The notes beneath the pieces were generated by a model. That model did not search any database. It was not told where the DNA came from and saw nothing but the letters and a program-made list of their open reading frames with translations. Positions 16,982 through 25,407 of a DNA stretch of 64,000 nt are shown one piece after another (the stretch's first letter is position 1; the number at the start of each line of letters is the position of its first letter). The DNA lies in NCBI RefSeq assembly GCF_023740735.1, contig NZ_JAMRXH010000008.1:307570-371569 (forward strand), written 5' to 3'. Source of the stretch: Nocardia sp. CDC159 (GTDB taxonomy: Bacteria; Actinomycetota; Actinomycetes; Mycobacteriales; Mycobacteriaceae). Position numbers and translations under genes: made by a program.

Positions 16982-17374
16982 TCAGCCCAGATCCTGCACG
17001 ATGATCGAGTTGTGGCCCTCGTACATGGCCGGATTCACCACGGCGAAGGCGATTTGGCCCTGCGGGTCGCGTGCGGTCTCGGTGAAGACGGCGGGCAGGT
17101 CGGCATAGACGTACTCGTCGTCCTGCGGCAGCTGCGAGGCCGGATCCATCCAGTACTGGGTGTTGGGGAATGCCTGGTCCAGCAGCGCCGGAATCGGGCT
17201 GTTCGCGACCGCGACGGTTTCGCCGTGGTCGAGCCCGACCCCGACGACGATCCCGTTGCGGGCATCGTTGATGATCGGCCGGAACGCCGCGGCCGGACCC
17301 GCGGTGACGGTCGCGGCGATCGCGCCGCCCACGACGGCGGTGCCGACCGTCGCGACGACTGTGCGGATACGCAT
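16982..17374 (-). CDS. Secreted hypothetical protein
   Basis: 130 residues from ATG 17374. Signal peptide (VVATVGTAVVGGAIAATVTAGPAAA), then a mature domain of about 100 residues (RPIINDARNGIVVGVGLDHGETVAVANSPIPALLDQAFPNTQYW...). No cysteines, no family I recognise. The frame is open far upstream, but the signal peptide fixes the start; GGAG lies 11 nt before it. Divergent from the DUF4442-like gene. Confidence 0.6.
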   Translation of the reverse strand: MRIRTVVATVGTAVVGGAIAATVTAGPAAAFRPIINDARNGIVVGVGLDHGETVAVANSPIPALLDQAFPNTQYWMDPASQLPQDDEYVYADLPAVFTETARDPQGQIAFAVVNPAMYEGHNSIIVQDLG

Positions 17375-17524
17375 GAGATGTCGAACTCCACTTCGCCGAC
17401 TGAACGGCGTCGGCCCCCCGGCGACGCCCCCTCGGCGTGCGCGCTCAACGTAGCAGAACAAATGCCCGAACACCCGGGAAAATGTGCCCCCAACTAGGGG
17501 GTCTACGGGTCGCCGCGCACAAAA

Positions 17525-17540
17525 CTTACTCCGAAGTAAG
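17525..17540. promoter_or_regulatory. Operator-like palindrome upstream of the hotdog gene
   Basis: CTTACT-CCGA-AGTAAG, 6-bp perfect arms, ending 8 bp before the start codon at 17549. The pattern is TetR-operator-like, but no regulator gene adjoins it. It lies between two divergent genes. Confidence 0.45.
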
Positions 17541-17548
17541 ATGCGCGT

Positions 17549-18025
17549 ATGACGAAAGAGACGACCACCCTCCGCGGCTGGAAGCGGCTGCCCGACAACC
17601 GGCTGGGACATACGCTGTTCTCGCTGGCCATGGTGGCCCGGGTGCCCTACTTCGGCACCGTGCTGCCGACGGTCGTGCGGCTCGAACCCGGTCTGTGCGA
17701 GGTCACCGCGCCGAAGTGGTTCGGCATCCACAACCACCTCGGCACCTTCCACGCCATCGCCGCGTGCAATCTGGCCGAGGCGGCCATGGGAATGCTCAGC
17801 GAGGCAACGGTTCCCACCACCCACCGCTGGATTCCCAAGGCAATGAACGTGCAGTACCTGACCAAGGCCGAGACCGGTCTGCGCGCGGTCGCCCAACTGC
17901 CCGAGGTGCCGGACTTCGACCAGATCACCGAGGGGCGGGATCTGGTCGTTCCGGTGTCGATCTATGACAAGTCGGGCCGCGAGGTGGTGCACGCCGACAT
18001 CACCACCTGGGTCACGCCGAAGTAG
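17549..18025 (+). CDS. DUF4442-like hotdog-fold protein (putative thioesterase)
   Basis: 158 residues. Start MTKETTTLRGWKRLPDNRLGHTLFSLAMVARVPYFGTVLP; then the hotdog core VTAPKWFGIHNHLGTFHAIAACNLAEAAMGML, in which HNHLGTFHA is at the usual active-site helix. DUF4442 proteins are single-domain hotdog proteins related to YiiD/PaaI thioesterases; the natural acyl-CoA substrate is unknown. A palindrome just upstream suggests control by a repressor encoded elsewhere. Confidence 0.75.
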   Translation: MTKETTTLRGWKRLPDNRLGHTLFSLAMVARVPYFGTVLPTVVRLEPGLCEVTAPKWFGIHNHLGTFHAIAACNLAEAAMGMLSEATVPTTHRWIPKAMNVQYLTKAETGLRAVAQLPEVPDFDQITEGRDLVVPVSIYDKSGREVVHADITTWVTPK

Positions 18026-18034
18026 GGGCCCCGC

Positions 18035-18967
18035 TCAGCACGGCGGGGGCGGCGCGTCGGCCAGGGCCGCGGCGACCAGGGCCAGTGCGTGCCGATCGGC
18101 CAGCAGATAGCTGTGGTCCACCTTGCGGTCCGGGCAGCCGTCCTGCACCCAGACATTGCGATCGACCTCGGTCGGCGCGGCCAGCAGGGCCGTGTCGGTC
18201 GGGGTGATCACCTCGTCGTCGCGGCTGGCGATGGCCGTGTAGCGAATGCCGGGCACGGTTTCGGCGGGCCGGTTGAGCTGGGACAGCACCGCCGATCCGG
18301 CGGTCTGCTGCACCCCGGCGCTGCCGAACACCTGCGCGGCGATGTGCGGGCCGTCCAGGCCCAGGGAGGCCAGGTCCGGATACTTCGCGGGCAGTTCGGC
18401 GAAATCCGAACCGCGATAGGGGGTGCCGAGGGTGACCACCGCGGCGGTCTCGTTCGGATGCGCCTTCAGATACTGGCGGATGATGTTGCCGCCGGTCGAA
18501 TGCCCCACCAGCGCAACGCGTTCGGCCCCGGTGGTGGCGCGCACGGTGGTCACGAAGGCGGCCAGTTCGGCGGCGGAGGTGGCGAGATCGGCCACTCCGA
18601 ACAGCGTCCGCCCCGACAGGGCGGCGCCGATGGGTCCCAGACCCGGCCAGGCCGGGTTGGCGGGCGCGCTCGCATTGCTCGCCAGCGATTGCGTCCGACC
18701 GAGGTTGGCGGCGTAGACGCAGTAGCCCTCGGCGCGCAGCGCGGGTGCGAGCACACCGAAGCTGCGCACCGCATCGGTCGCCGAACCATGCACCAGGACA
18801 ACCGGATTCTGCTTGCCCGCCGCGGGGCGGCAGGTGAAGTCGTTGGCGCCGGGCACGTCGGGAATCTCCACGGCGGCGGCATTGGGAGGCAGTGCGATCA
18901 GGGCGGCGGCCAGCGGCGCGAGCAGGGCCGCGAGGCGGCGAATCGGATGGCGCACGGCTCTACACAC
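18035..18967 (-). CDS. Secreted lipase/triacylglycerol-hydrolase-like alpha/beta hydrolase
   Basis: 310 residues from GTG 18967, which overlaps the stop of mycolyltransferase 1 (GTGTAG); a second GTG at 18955 is possible. Signal peptide ending near NAAAVEIP. Motifs: oxyanion HGSATDAV, nucleophile elbow VGHSTGG, acidic residue region SRDDEVITPT, and His in KVDHSYLLADRHALALV. Two or more Cys (FTCRP, GYCVYA, DGCPD, terminal PPPPC) suggest extracytoplasmic disulfides. The layout is that of actinobacterial EstA/LipA-type secreted lipases (GHSxGG). Probably translated together with the mycolyltransferase. Confidence 0.75.
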   Translation of the reverse strand: MCRAVRHPIRRLAALLAPLAAALIALPPNAAAVEIPDVPGANDFTCRPAAGKQNPVVLVHGSATDAVRSFGVLAPALRAEGYCVYAANLGRTQSLASNASAPANPAWPGLGPIGAALSGRTLFGVADLATSAAELAAFVTTVRATTGAERVALVGHSTGGNIIRQYLKAHPNETAAVVTLGTPYRGSDFAELPAKYPDLASLGLDGPHIAAQVFGSAGVQQTAGSAVLSQLNRPAETVPGIRYTAIASRDDEVITPTDTALLAAPTEVDRNVWVQDGCPDRKVDHSYLLADRHALALVAAALADAPPPPC

Positions 18968-19979
18968 CCAGCCCCGCGGCCAGCACCGGCCAGGAGTCCT
19001 TCAGATCTTCCTCCCAGTAGCCCCAGGAGTGGGTGCCGGTGGGCCGCAAATTGTAGGTGGCCGCAATGCCCAGGTCGTCCAGCCGCTTGCGCATATTGCG
19101 CGCGCAGTAGTCGGTACCGGCCTCGATGACTCCGCCGACCACGAGCTGGTTGGCATAGCCCCACGCACCGGGCAGCGAGTGCTTGCCGCCGTAGACGTCG
19201 TAGGCGCCGGGCAGTCCGGAGCCGTTGGAGATGTAGATCGCCTTGCCGCGCAGGCCCTCCGCCTGTACGTATGGATCGTTTCGGACCCAGTTCGGATCGT
19301 CGGGCGGGCCCCACATGTTCTGCACATTCGCCAGCCCCCACTCCTCGACGGTGAGTCGGACGAATTCGTGGCCGAGCGGATCGCTGGTCTGCGCGCAGCC
19401 GCTGTAGGCGGCGACGGCCTGATACAGATTCGGCGTGGTGGCCGCGAGCGCCAGGGTGCTGGTGCCCGACATGGAATAGCCCAGGATTCCGTTGCGGCCG
19501 TTGGCATTCAGATGCCGATCCAGCAGTGGCGGCAATTCCTGGGTCAGGAATGTGCGCCATTTGTTGCGGCCCAGCCGGGGATCGTCGCGCACCCAGTCGG
19601 TGTAGTAGCTGAACATACCGCCGATAGGTGTGACAACATTCACGTTCTTATCGGAAAGGAATTGCCAGGCATCGGTTTTGGACGCCCAGGTCGCGCCGTC
19701 AACCCCGCCCGCGGCGCCCAGCAGCATGTACAGCACCGGGCGCGGCACGCTCCGATCGGCCGCGAGTTGCACTTCCACCGGGATGTCGGCGGCCATCGCC
19801 GCGGAGCGCACGGTCAGGACCTGATGCCGTTCATCGTCCGACCTCACGGCGACGATCGCGGATTCCCCCGGCTCGGCCCGACTCATCGGCGCCGCCACCA
19901 CGCTCGCGGCGACGATCGCGACCGCGGCCCCCATCCCAGCAGCCCAACGCCACCCACGCCCGTATCGAGCCTTGTTCAT
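18960..19979 (-). CDS. Mycolyltransferase 1 (antigen-85-type)
   Basis: 339 residues from ATG 19979 (GGAG upstream); a longer open frame exists but the signal peptide (residues 1-35, ...VVAAPMSRAEP) sets the start. Antigen-85-type esterase fold: nucleophile S169 in GYSMSG, probable acid E286 (GGVIEAGTD) and H317 in GTHSWGYW. It would transfer mycolates from trehalose monomycolate to arabinogalactan or to form trehalose dimycolate outside the membrane. The GCAQTSDP motif with a Cys pair is typical of nocardial members. Cotranscribed with the downstream lipase-like gene. Confidence 0.9.
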   Translation of the reverse strand: MNKARYGRGWRWAAGMGAAVAIVAASVVAAPMSRAEPGESAIVAVRSDDERHQVLTVRSAAMAADIPVEVQLAADRSVPRPVLYMLLGAAGGVDGATWASKTDAWQFLSDKNVNVVTPIGGMFSYYTDWVRDDPRLGRNKWRTFLTQELPPLLDRHLNANGRNGILGYSMSGTSTLALAATTPNLYQAVAAYSGCAQTSDPLGHEFVRLTVEEWGLANVQNMWGPPDDPNWVRNDPYVQAEGLRGKAIYISNGSGLPGAYDVYGGKHSLPGAWGYANQLVVGGVIEAGTDYCARNMRKRLDDLGIAATYNLRPTGTHSWGYWEEDLKDSWPVLAAGLGV

Positions 19980-20145
19980 TTCCCACACTCCAGGGCGTAC
20001 CCGCACTAGTCCCGGGCACCGGCCTCCGGCGCCCGGAGTCAGGTTATGAACGAGCGTAATGGATTTCATGACAGAATTTGCTGGGTCAGGACTTTTTGGG
20101 GCGTAACACGAGTCGGTACAAACCCGATGAATCGGTCTTGATTGA

Positions 20146-21369
20146 ATGAGACATATGAGTGGTCGGCGGGTCCGGACGGATATCTGTGTGGTCGGCCTCG
20201 GGCCGACGGGCCGGGCGCTGGCGCATCGGGCGATGGCGGCCGGCCTCGACGTGGTGGCGGTGGACCCGCGACCGGAGCGCCCGTGGGTGCCGACGTTCTC
20301 CTGCTGGGTGGACGAACTGCCCGCGTGGTTGCCGGGGTCGGCCATCGCCGCCCGGATCGCCGCGCCCACCGTGTGGACCCGATCCGAGCACCGGATCCAG
20401 CGGCCCTACTGTGTGCTGTCCAAATCCGGCCTGCGCGAGGCGCTGCCGCTGGCCGATACCACGGTGCTGACCGCGCGGGCCACCGCGGTCGGGGCGCACC
20501 GGGTCGAGCTGAACGACGATACGGTCGTCACGGCCGAGACGGTCTTCGACACCCGCGGCCTGCCCGCCCCCGGCGCCCGCCGCACCGCCAGCGCGCACGG
20601 CATCTTCGTCGACGCCGAACGGGCCGCGCCCATGGTCGGCGAGGGCGAGGGGCTGCTGTTGGACTGGCGCGACCAGAACGGCGCGGGCCCCGGGGAGCCG
20701 CCCTCGTTCCTGTACGCGGTGCCCCTCGGCGACGGCCGGGTCATCTTCGAGGAGACCAGTCTGGGCCTGCGCGGCGGGATGCCGCAGCGCGAATTGCGCC
20801 GCCGCACGCTGAACCGGCTTGCCGCGCACGGCATCCGGCTGCGCGGCGACGAGCCGAGCGAGGCCGCGCACTATCCGCTGGATCAACCCCCACCCCGGCC
20901 GGGGTCGACGATGGCGATCCCGTTCGGCTCGCGCGGCGGGATGATGCATCCGTGCACCGGCTACAGCGTGGCCGACTCGCTGGCGCTGGTGGATACGGCC
21001 GTCGAGGCCGTGCGGGCCGGGCGCGATCCGATTCGCGAGCTGTGGCCGACGCGGGCGCGGCTGGTGTACTGGATGCGCGAGCGCGGCCTGTACGGGCTGG
21101 GCAGACTCACCACGGCGCAGTCGATCTCGATGTTCGAGGCGTTCTTCACCGCCGCACCGCGCCAGCAGCGGGCCCTGCTGTCGGCCCACGACGACTATGC
21201 CGCGCTGGGGGCGGTGCTGTTCATGACGGTGGCGCGGACCTGGCCGTTCCGCTGGCGGTTCGACCTGGTGGGCTGGACCAACCGGAACCGCTGGGTGGGC
21301 TATGAATACGGTCCGTCAGACCCAGTTCTCGATCCAATATTTCCAGATGATCGGGGCGTAGGCGGCTAA
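20146..21369 (+). CDS. Lycopene-cyclase-type flavoprotein (CrtL family)
   Basis: 407 residues; starts at ATG 20146 or ATG 20155 (MSGRRV). The FAD dinucleotide motif ICVVGLGPTGRALAHRAMAAGLDVVAVD is at residues 8-40. Family hallmarks follow: SFLYAVPLGDGRVIFEETSLGLR and IPFGSRGGMMHPCTGYSVADSLA. These are close to the FLYAMP...FxEET and MVHPATGYSVA signatures of CrtL/CrtY. It would cyclise a carotene end group. No other carotenoid genes are nearby, so it may act on a pathway encoded elsewhere or on another polyene. Its 3' end overlaps the convergent reductase gene by 54 bp. Confidence 0.75.
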   Translation: MRHMSGRRVRTDICVVGLGPTGRALAHRAMAAGLDVVAVDPRPERPWVPTFSCWVDELPAWLPGSAIAARIAAPTVWTRSEHRIQRPYCVLSKSGLREALPLADTTVLTARATAVGAHRVELNDDTVVTAETVFDTRGLPAPGARRTASAHGIFVDAERAAPMVGEGEGLLLDWRDQNGAGPGEPPSFLYAVPLGDGRVIFEETSLGLRGGMPQRELRRRTLNRLAAHGIRLRGDEPSEAAHYPLDQPPPRPGSTMAIPFGSRGGMMHPCTGYSVADSLALVDTAVEAVRAGRDPIRELWPTRARLVYWMRERGLYGLGRLTTAQSISMFEAFFTAAPRQQRALLSAHDDYAALGAVLFMTVARTWPFRWRFDLVGWTNRNRWVGYEYGPSDPVLDPIFPDDRGVGG

Positions 21370-22344
21370 CGGCGGCACGCTGATATCGGTGCCCGCCAGG
21401 GCCGTGGTGGTGTTGCGGCAGTCGAACCAGCAGCCGAATTCGCTGTGCTCCAGCACGTCCCGGGGGACGCCCAGGCGCGGCAGCACCCAGCTCACCCCCG
21501 GCACCCGCATGAGCACGTCGAGGCTCTCCTTGGGCATGACCTCGACCAGGTGCGGGGCACCGGCCTCGTCGGCGAACAGATTGAGCACGTCGGCCGCGGT
21601 CTGGCGGCGTGGATCGACCAGATGGTAAGTGGTGGAGGTGGATTCGGGCAGATGCGCGATGTGGTCCAGCGCCCTGGCCACGAAATCGACCGGGACCATA
21701 TTGGTCTCGCCGAGTTTGGGCACCACCAGCGGCAGCAGCCGCGGTAACTGGGCAGCGATACGCAGCAGCCGGAAGAAGTAGTATGGGCCGGTGATGCGAT
21801 CGATCTCGCCGGTGCGGGAGTGCCCGATCACGATGGAGGGCCGATAGATTCGCCACGGCACCCGGTGCTGCTCCCGGATCGCGCGCTCGGCCTCGAAGCA
21901 GGCCCGCTGATAGGGCGTGAGCAGCACCTGGCCCACATCGAACATGTCCTCGGTGTAGAGGCCCTCCGCCGAACCCGCCACCTCGGCCGTCGAAACGTGA
22001 TGCAGCACACCCGCTCCCAGCCGCTCCGCGACGCCGAGCAGATTGCGGGTGCCGTCACCCGGCCTGCCCGCGTCGTATCCGGCGGCCAAGTGGAAGATCT
22101 GGTCGATCGAACCGCGATGGCGGGCAAGCCAATCCGGGTCGAGATCGAGTCCGGGCACGTCGAGATCGCCGCGCACCGGTCGGACCCGATCCCCGCCCAG
22201 CCATTCCCGCGCGCACCGGTCGAATCGGTACGCGGAGTCGGCCCCGGGCCGCACCAGCACGTAGATCTCATCGCTACGCTTCAGCAACTCGGGGATGAGA
22301 TACCGCCCTATCCACCCAGTCGCCCCGGTTACCAGGTAAGCCAT
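21316..22344 (-). CDS. NAD(P)-binding reductase, thioester-reductase/male-sterility-like SDR
   Basis: 342 residues. GATGWIGRYLIPELL is the glycine-rich motif. FHLAAGYD, HHVSTAEVAGSAEG and PYQRACFEAE (YxxxC instead of the usual YxxxK) match extended SDRs of the NAD-binding-4/fatty-acyl-reductase type. YRPSIVIGHSRTGEID is typical of that group. The Lys of YxxxK appears replaced by Cys, so activity is uncertain. Convergent and overlapping with the cyclase gene. Confidence 0.65.
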   Translation of the reverse strand: MAYLVTGATGWIGRYLIPELLKRSDEIYVLVRPGADSAYRFDRCAREWLGGDRVRPVRGDLDVPGLDLDPDWLARHRGSIDQIFHLAAGYDAGRPGDGTRNLLGVAERLGAGVLHHVSTAEVAGSAEGLYTEDMFDVGQVLLTPYQRACFEAERAIREQHRVPWRIYRPSIVIGHSRTGEIDRITGPYYFFRLLRIAAQLPRLLPLVVPKLGETNMVPVDFVARALDHIAHLPESTSTTYHLVDPRRQTAADVLNLFADEAGAPHLVEVMPKESLDVLMRVPGVSWVLPRLGVPRDVLEHSEFGCWFDCRNTTTALAGTDISVPPLAAYAPIIWKYWIENWV

Positions 22345-22425
22345 AGCGACAGCCTATCGCTTCGGCGAAAAAGCCAGATCAATGGGATGGTTGCGTACCA
22401 TTCGCCCGTGTCGGACATGTCCGGC

Positions 22426-23184
22426 TCAACGGTTCACCGGGTAGTTTCGATCGAGCCATTCCTCGAAGGTCGGGCCCGCGATGATCGCCTCGGCGCCCGC
22501 GAGCAGCGCCCCGTTCGCCTGGAGTTCGTGGTTGGGGTCGGCGGTGTCCACGATCTCCGTCACCGTCGCGGGTGCGCCGCGGCGGGCGGCCAGCTTCGCC
22601 ACGGCGGCCGCCAGCTCGAGTTGTTCGGGACCCGCGATATCCAGCCGGGCCGGGGCGGTTTCGGCGACGGCGAGCTCGGCCAGCCGCTCGGCGACCGTGC
22701 GGGCGGCCACCAGCTGCGTGCGGGTTCTGGGCACACAGGCCGTATCGCCCCGAGTGGTCCAGTCGAGCATCATCTCGGTGAATTCGTGGAACTGGGCCGC
22801 GCGCAGGATGCGGACCGGCAGCGGGCCCGCGAGGTAGGCGCGCTCCTGGGCCAGCTTTCCGGCGTAGTGCCCGGCGGTGAAGCGGTCGATGCCGATAATC
22901 GACACCACCACGATGTGCCGCACACCCGCGGCGACCGCCTCGCGCTGGACATTGTGGGCGACGGTGGCGAAAAACTCGGTGACCGCCGCCGTTTCGGTGG
23001 TGCTCGCATTCGTGGCATCCACCACGGCCTGCGCCCCGGCCAGCGCCCGCGCGAGTCCCTCCCCGGTGTAGACGTCCACGCCCGCCGCGCGGGTGATCGA
23101 AACCGTCTCGTGCCCTTGATTGTTCAGCACGTCGACCACTTCCCGGCCGATCCGCCCGCTCGCCCCGATGACCGCGATTCGCAT
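22426..23184 (-). CDS. NmrA-like NAD(P)-binding protein
   Basis: 252 residues from ATG 23184, with GGGAGTGGAC directly upstream. Start MRIAVIGASGRIGREVVDVLNNQGHE is the Rossmann motif of atypical SDRs. There is no YxxxK in the usual place; HIVVVSIIGIDRFTAGHYAGKLAQE contains Y-x2-K, as in NmrA/quinone-oxidoreductase-2-like proteins. Could be a redox sensor or an NADPH-dependent reductase. Stands between the reductase and the enoyl-CoA hydratase, all on one strand. Confidence 0.7.
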   Translation of the reverse strand: MRIAVIGASGRIGREVVDVLNNQGHETVSITRAAGVDVYTGEGLARALAGAQAVVDATNASTTETAAVTEFFATVAHNVQREAVAAGVRHIVVVSIIGIDRFTAGHYAGKLAQERAYLAGPLPVRILRAAQFHEFTEMMLDWTTRGDTACVPRTRTQLVAARTVAERLAELAVAETAPARLDIAGPEQLELAAAVAKLAARRGAPATVTEIVDTADPNHELQANGALLAGAEAIIAGPTFEEWLDRNYPVNR

Positions 23185-23258
23185 GTCCACTCCCTTTCGT
23201 CTCGGGTTCACGCCGATGACGACGGGCGCGGTGCGAGTGTGACAATGTCGTGAACCGA

Positions 23259-24059
23259 CTAATCGAACACAGCCTTGCGCTTCTGGAGCATGGCCGCGGC
23301 GCCCTCGGCGAAATCCGGGGAGCGCAGCAGTTCGGTCTGCCCGGACTTCTCGGCCGCGAGGGCGGTGTCGAGGGAGGTCAGGGCGACCTGGTTGAGGGCG
23401 CGCTTGGTGAGTTCGAGGGCGCGGCGGGGGCCGGCCGCCAGCTTGGCCGCCACCGCCTCCACGCGGGCGTCGAGTTCGTCGACGGGCAGTGCGGCGGTCA
23501 GCAGGCCGCGGCGGGCGGCCTCGGTCGCGGGCAGCCGCTCGCCGAGCAGGGCCATTTCGGCGGCCAGCGGGCGGCCCGCCGCGGCGGCGACCAGCGCGGC
23601 CGCGCCGCCGTCGGGCATCAGTCCGATATTGATGAAGGCCAGCAACAGATAGGAATCGTCGGCGGCGTAGGTGAGATCCGCGGCCAGGGCCAGCGCGACG
23701 CCGACGCCCGCGGCCGCGCCCCGAATCCGCGCGACCACCGGCACGGGCGCCTGGACGATGGACGTGACCATCCGGTTGGCCACATCCATGGTCATCTCCG
23801 GGGTGATCCCCCGCTGCGCCTCGCCGGCCGCCGCGGACAGATCGGCCCCGGTGCAGAAGTCGCCCCCTTCGCCGGTCAGCACGATCGCCCGGACCGAGGT
23901 ATCGTCTGCGGCCGCCAGGAAGGTGTCGCCCAGCGCGGCCATGGTGTCGTAGTCGACGGCGTTCTTGCGCCTGGGGTTGGTGATCGTGACGCGCAGCACC
24001 CGGCCGTCTCGGACCGCGCTGAATCCGGTGCCGGAGGTCGGGTGGTCGAGCTCGCTCAT
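23259..24059 (-). CDS. Enoyl-CoA hydratase/isomerase
   Basis: 266 residues. Crotonase motifs: NPRRKNAVDYDTMAALGDTFLAA, the oxyanion loop GEGGDFCTGADLSA, and ARIRGAAAGVGVALALAADLTYAADDS. In the second catalytic region the usual Glu pair is replaced: the sequence reads LLAFINIGLMPDGGAAALVAAAAG, where the final Glu is absent and Asp is present, as in isomerase-like members. Good RBS GGGAGTAGCA, which lies inside a 12-bp palindrome. Divergent from the tandem TetR gene and probably regulated by it. Confidence 0.85.
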   Translation of the reverse strand: MSELDHPTSGTGFSAVRDGRVLRVTITNPRRKNAVDYDTMAALGDTFLAAADDTSVRAIVLTGEGGDFCTGADLSAAAGEAQRGITPEMTMDVANRMVTSIVQAPVPVVARIRGAAAGVGVALALAADLTYAADDSYLLLAFINIGLMPDGGAAALVAAAAGRPLAAEMALLGERLPATEAARRGLLTAALPVDELDARVEAVAAKLAAGPRRALELTKRALNQVALTSLDTALAAEKSGQTELLRSPDFAEGAAAMLQKRKAVFD

Positions 24060-24063
24060 TGCT

Positions 24064-24075
24064 ACTCCCGGGAGT
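24064..24075. promoter_or_regulatory. Perfect 12-bp palindrome over the hydratase ribosome site
   Basis: ACTCCCGGGAGT, fully self-complementary, overlapping the Shine-Dalgarno of the enoyl-CoA hydratase gene. It could be a protein site or sequester the ribosome site. Observation only. Confidence 0.35.
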
Positions 24076-24107
24076 GGACCGCCAGCGCTGGCACGGCCGC
24101 CAGAATG

Positions 24108-24137
24108 GTGGTTAACTTTGCGAATTGTGGTTAACTT
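24108..24137. promoter_or_regulatory. Direct repeat of GTGGTTAACTT in the divergent promoter region
   Basis: Two exact 11-bp copies (24108-24118 and 24127-24137), 19 bp apart start to start, each holding the GTTAAC palindrome. They lie between the enoyl-CoA hydratase and the tandem TetR gene. Two direct copies suit a regulator with two DNA-binding domains on one chain. Confidence 0.5.
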
Positions 24138-24192
24138 AGGTTGACTGGTCCGGCGCTGTCAACAAAGGCGGCTCGGGTAGAAGGAGAGGTGT

Positions 24193-25407
24193 ATGGTCGC
24201 GGATCGCAGCGAGGCCGGGCTCGCTTCCGCGCGACGCCAACCCACTCAGCGCCGGCCCAAGGATCGCAAGGCCCAGATCGTGCGGGTCGCGGCCCGTGCG
24301 TTCAGCGAGCGGGGCTATCACCCGGTCGGCGTGGACGAGATCGCGGCCGAGGTCGGCATCTCCGGCCCGGCCCTGTACCGCCACTTCACCAACAAGTACG
24401 CGCTGCTGGTCGCCGCCGCCGAATCCGGCGCGCAGCAGCTGCTCGAGGTGGCCCGTGCGGCCGACGATCCCGCGTTGGATCCGGAATCGCGACTCACCGC
24501 ACTGATCCGCGCGCTGGCCGAACACACCATCGAGGTGCGCCGCGAGGGCGGGCTGTACCGCTGGGAGCGCCGGTATCTGGAGCCCGAGGACCGCGCCCGC
24601 ATCCGGCTCGTCTACGAGGGTCTGCACCAGACCGTCGAGCGGGCGATCGCCGGGCTGCGCCCCGAGCTCCCCGGCGACGATGTGGAACTGCTGGCCACCG
24701 GCATGCTCGGTGCGATCGGCAGCATCACCGCCCATCGCACCGCGCTGGCCACCGGTCGGCTGACCGATCTGCTGGCCGATGTCTGCGCCTCGATCCTGCG
24801 CACCGATCTGCCGCCCGCGCCCACCGAGCCGGCGACCCGCTCGCCCGTGCGCGGGTTGCCGCTGAGCTCCAAACGCGAACAGCTGCTGGCGGAATCGATC
24901 CGGATCTTCGGCCGCCAGGGCTATCACGAGGCCAGCATCGAGGAGATCGGCGCGGCGGTCGGCATCAACGCCTCCAGCGTCTACCGCTACTTCCCCAGCA
25001 AGTCCGAGTTGCTGGCCGCCGCCTTTCACCGCACCGGTGAGCGAGTCGCGATCGCCAATGCCGAGGCTCTGGCCGAGGCCACCAGCCGCGCCGACGCCGC
25101 CGTGCGCATCGCGGCCCGCTTCGCCCGGCTCACCTTCGCCATGCCGGAGATCCTGCCGGTCTACTTCGCCGAATTCTCCAATCTGCCCCCCGCCGAACAG
25201 CAGAAGCTGCGCTCCATCCAGCGCCAGAACGTCCTGGAATGGGCGCACCTGCTCGACGGCGACCAGGCCGAGGCCCGCTTCCGCGTGCACGCCGCCATCG
25301 CCCAGGTGATCGACGCCGGACGCCGCATGCGCTTCGACTCACGCCCGGAGAGCCTGGCCCGGGTGCAGGCCCTGATGACCGCGGTTCTGCTGGGCGAGAA
25401 GGGCTGA
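24193..25407 (+). CDS. Tandem (fused) TetR-family regulator with two DNA-binding domains
   Basis: 404 residues, twice the usual TetR length. HTH 1 (about residues 25-72): FSERGYHPVGVDEIAAEVGISGPALYRHF. HTH 2 (about 227-274): FGRQGYHEASIEEIGAAVGINASSVYRYF. Each is followed by its own helical ligand-domain region, with a linker around residues 205-222. It is a true fusion: there is no stop or frameshift between halves, and both HTHs look intact. Divergent from the enoyl-CoA hydratase, with two direct operator-like repeats between. Its stop and that of the convergent permease gene meet in TGATCA. Confidence 0.8.
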   Translation: MVADRSEAGLASARRQPTQRRPKDRKAQIVRVAARAFSERGYHPVGVDEIAAEVGISGPALYRHFTNKYALLVAAAESGAQQLLEVARAADDPALDPESRLTALIRALAEHTIEVRREGGLYRWERRYLEPEDRARIRLVYEGLHQTVERAIAGLRPELPGDDVELLATGMLGAIGSITAHRTALATGRLTDLLADVCASILRTDLPPAPTEPATRSPVRGLPLSSKREQLLAESIRIFGRQGYHEASIEEIGAAVGINASSVYRYFPSKSELLAAAFHRTGERVAIANAEALAEATSRADAAVRIAARFARLTFAMPEILPVYFAEFSNLPPAEQQKLRSIQRQNVLEWAHLLDGDQAEARFRVHAAIAQVIDAGRRMRFDSRPESLARVQALMTAVLLGEKG

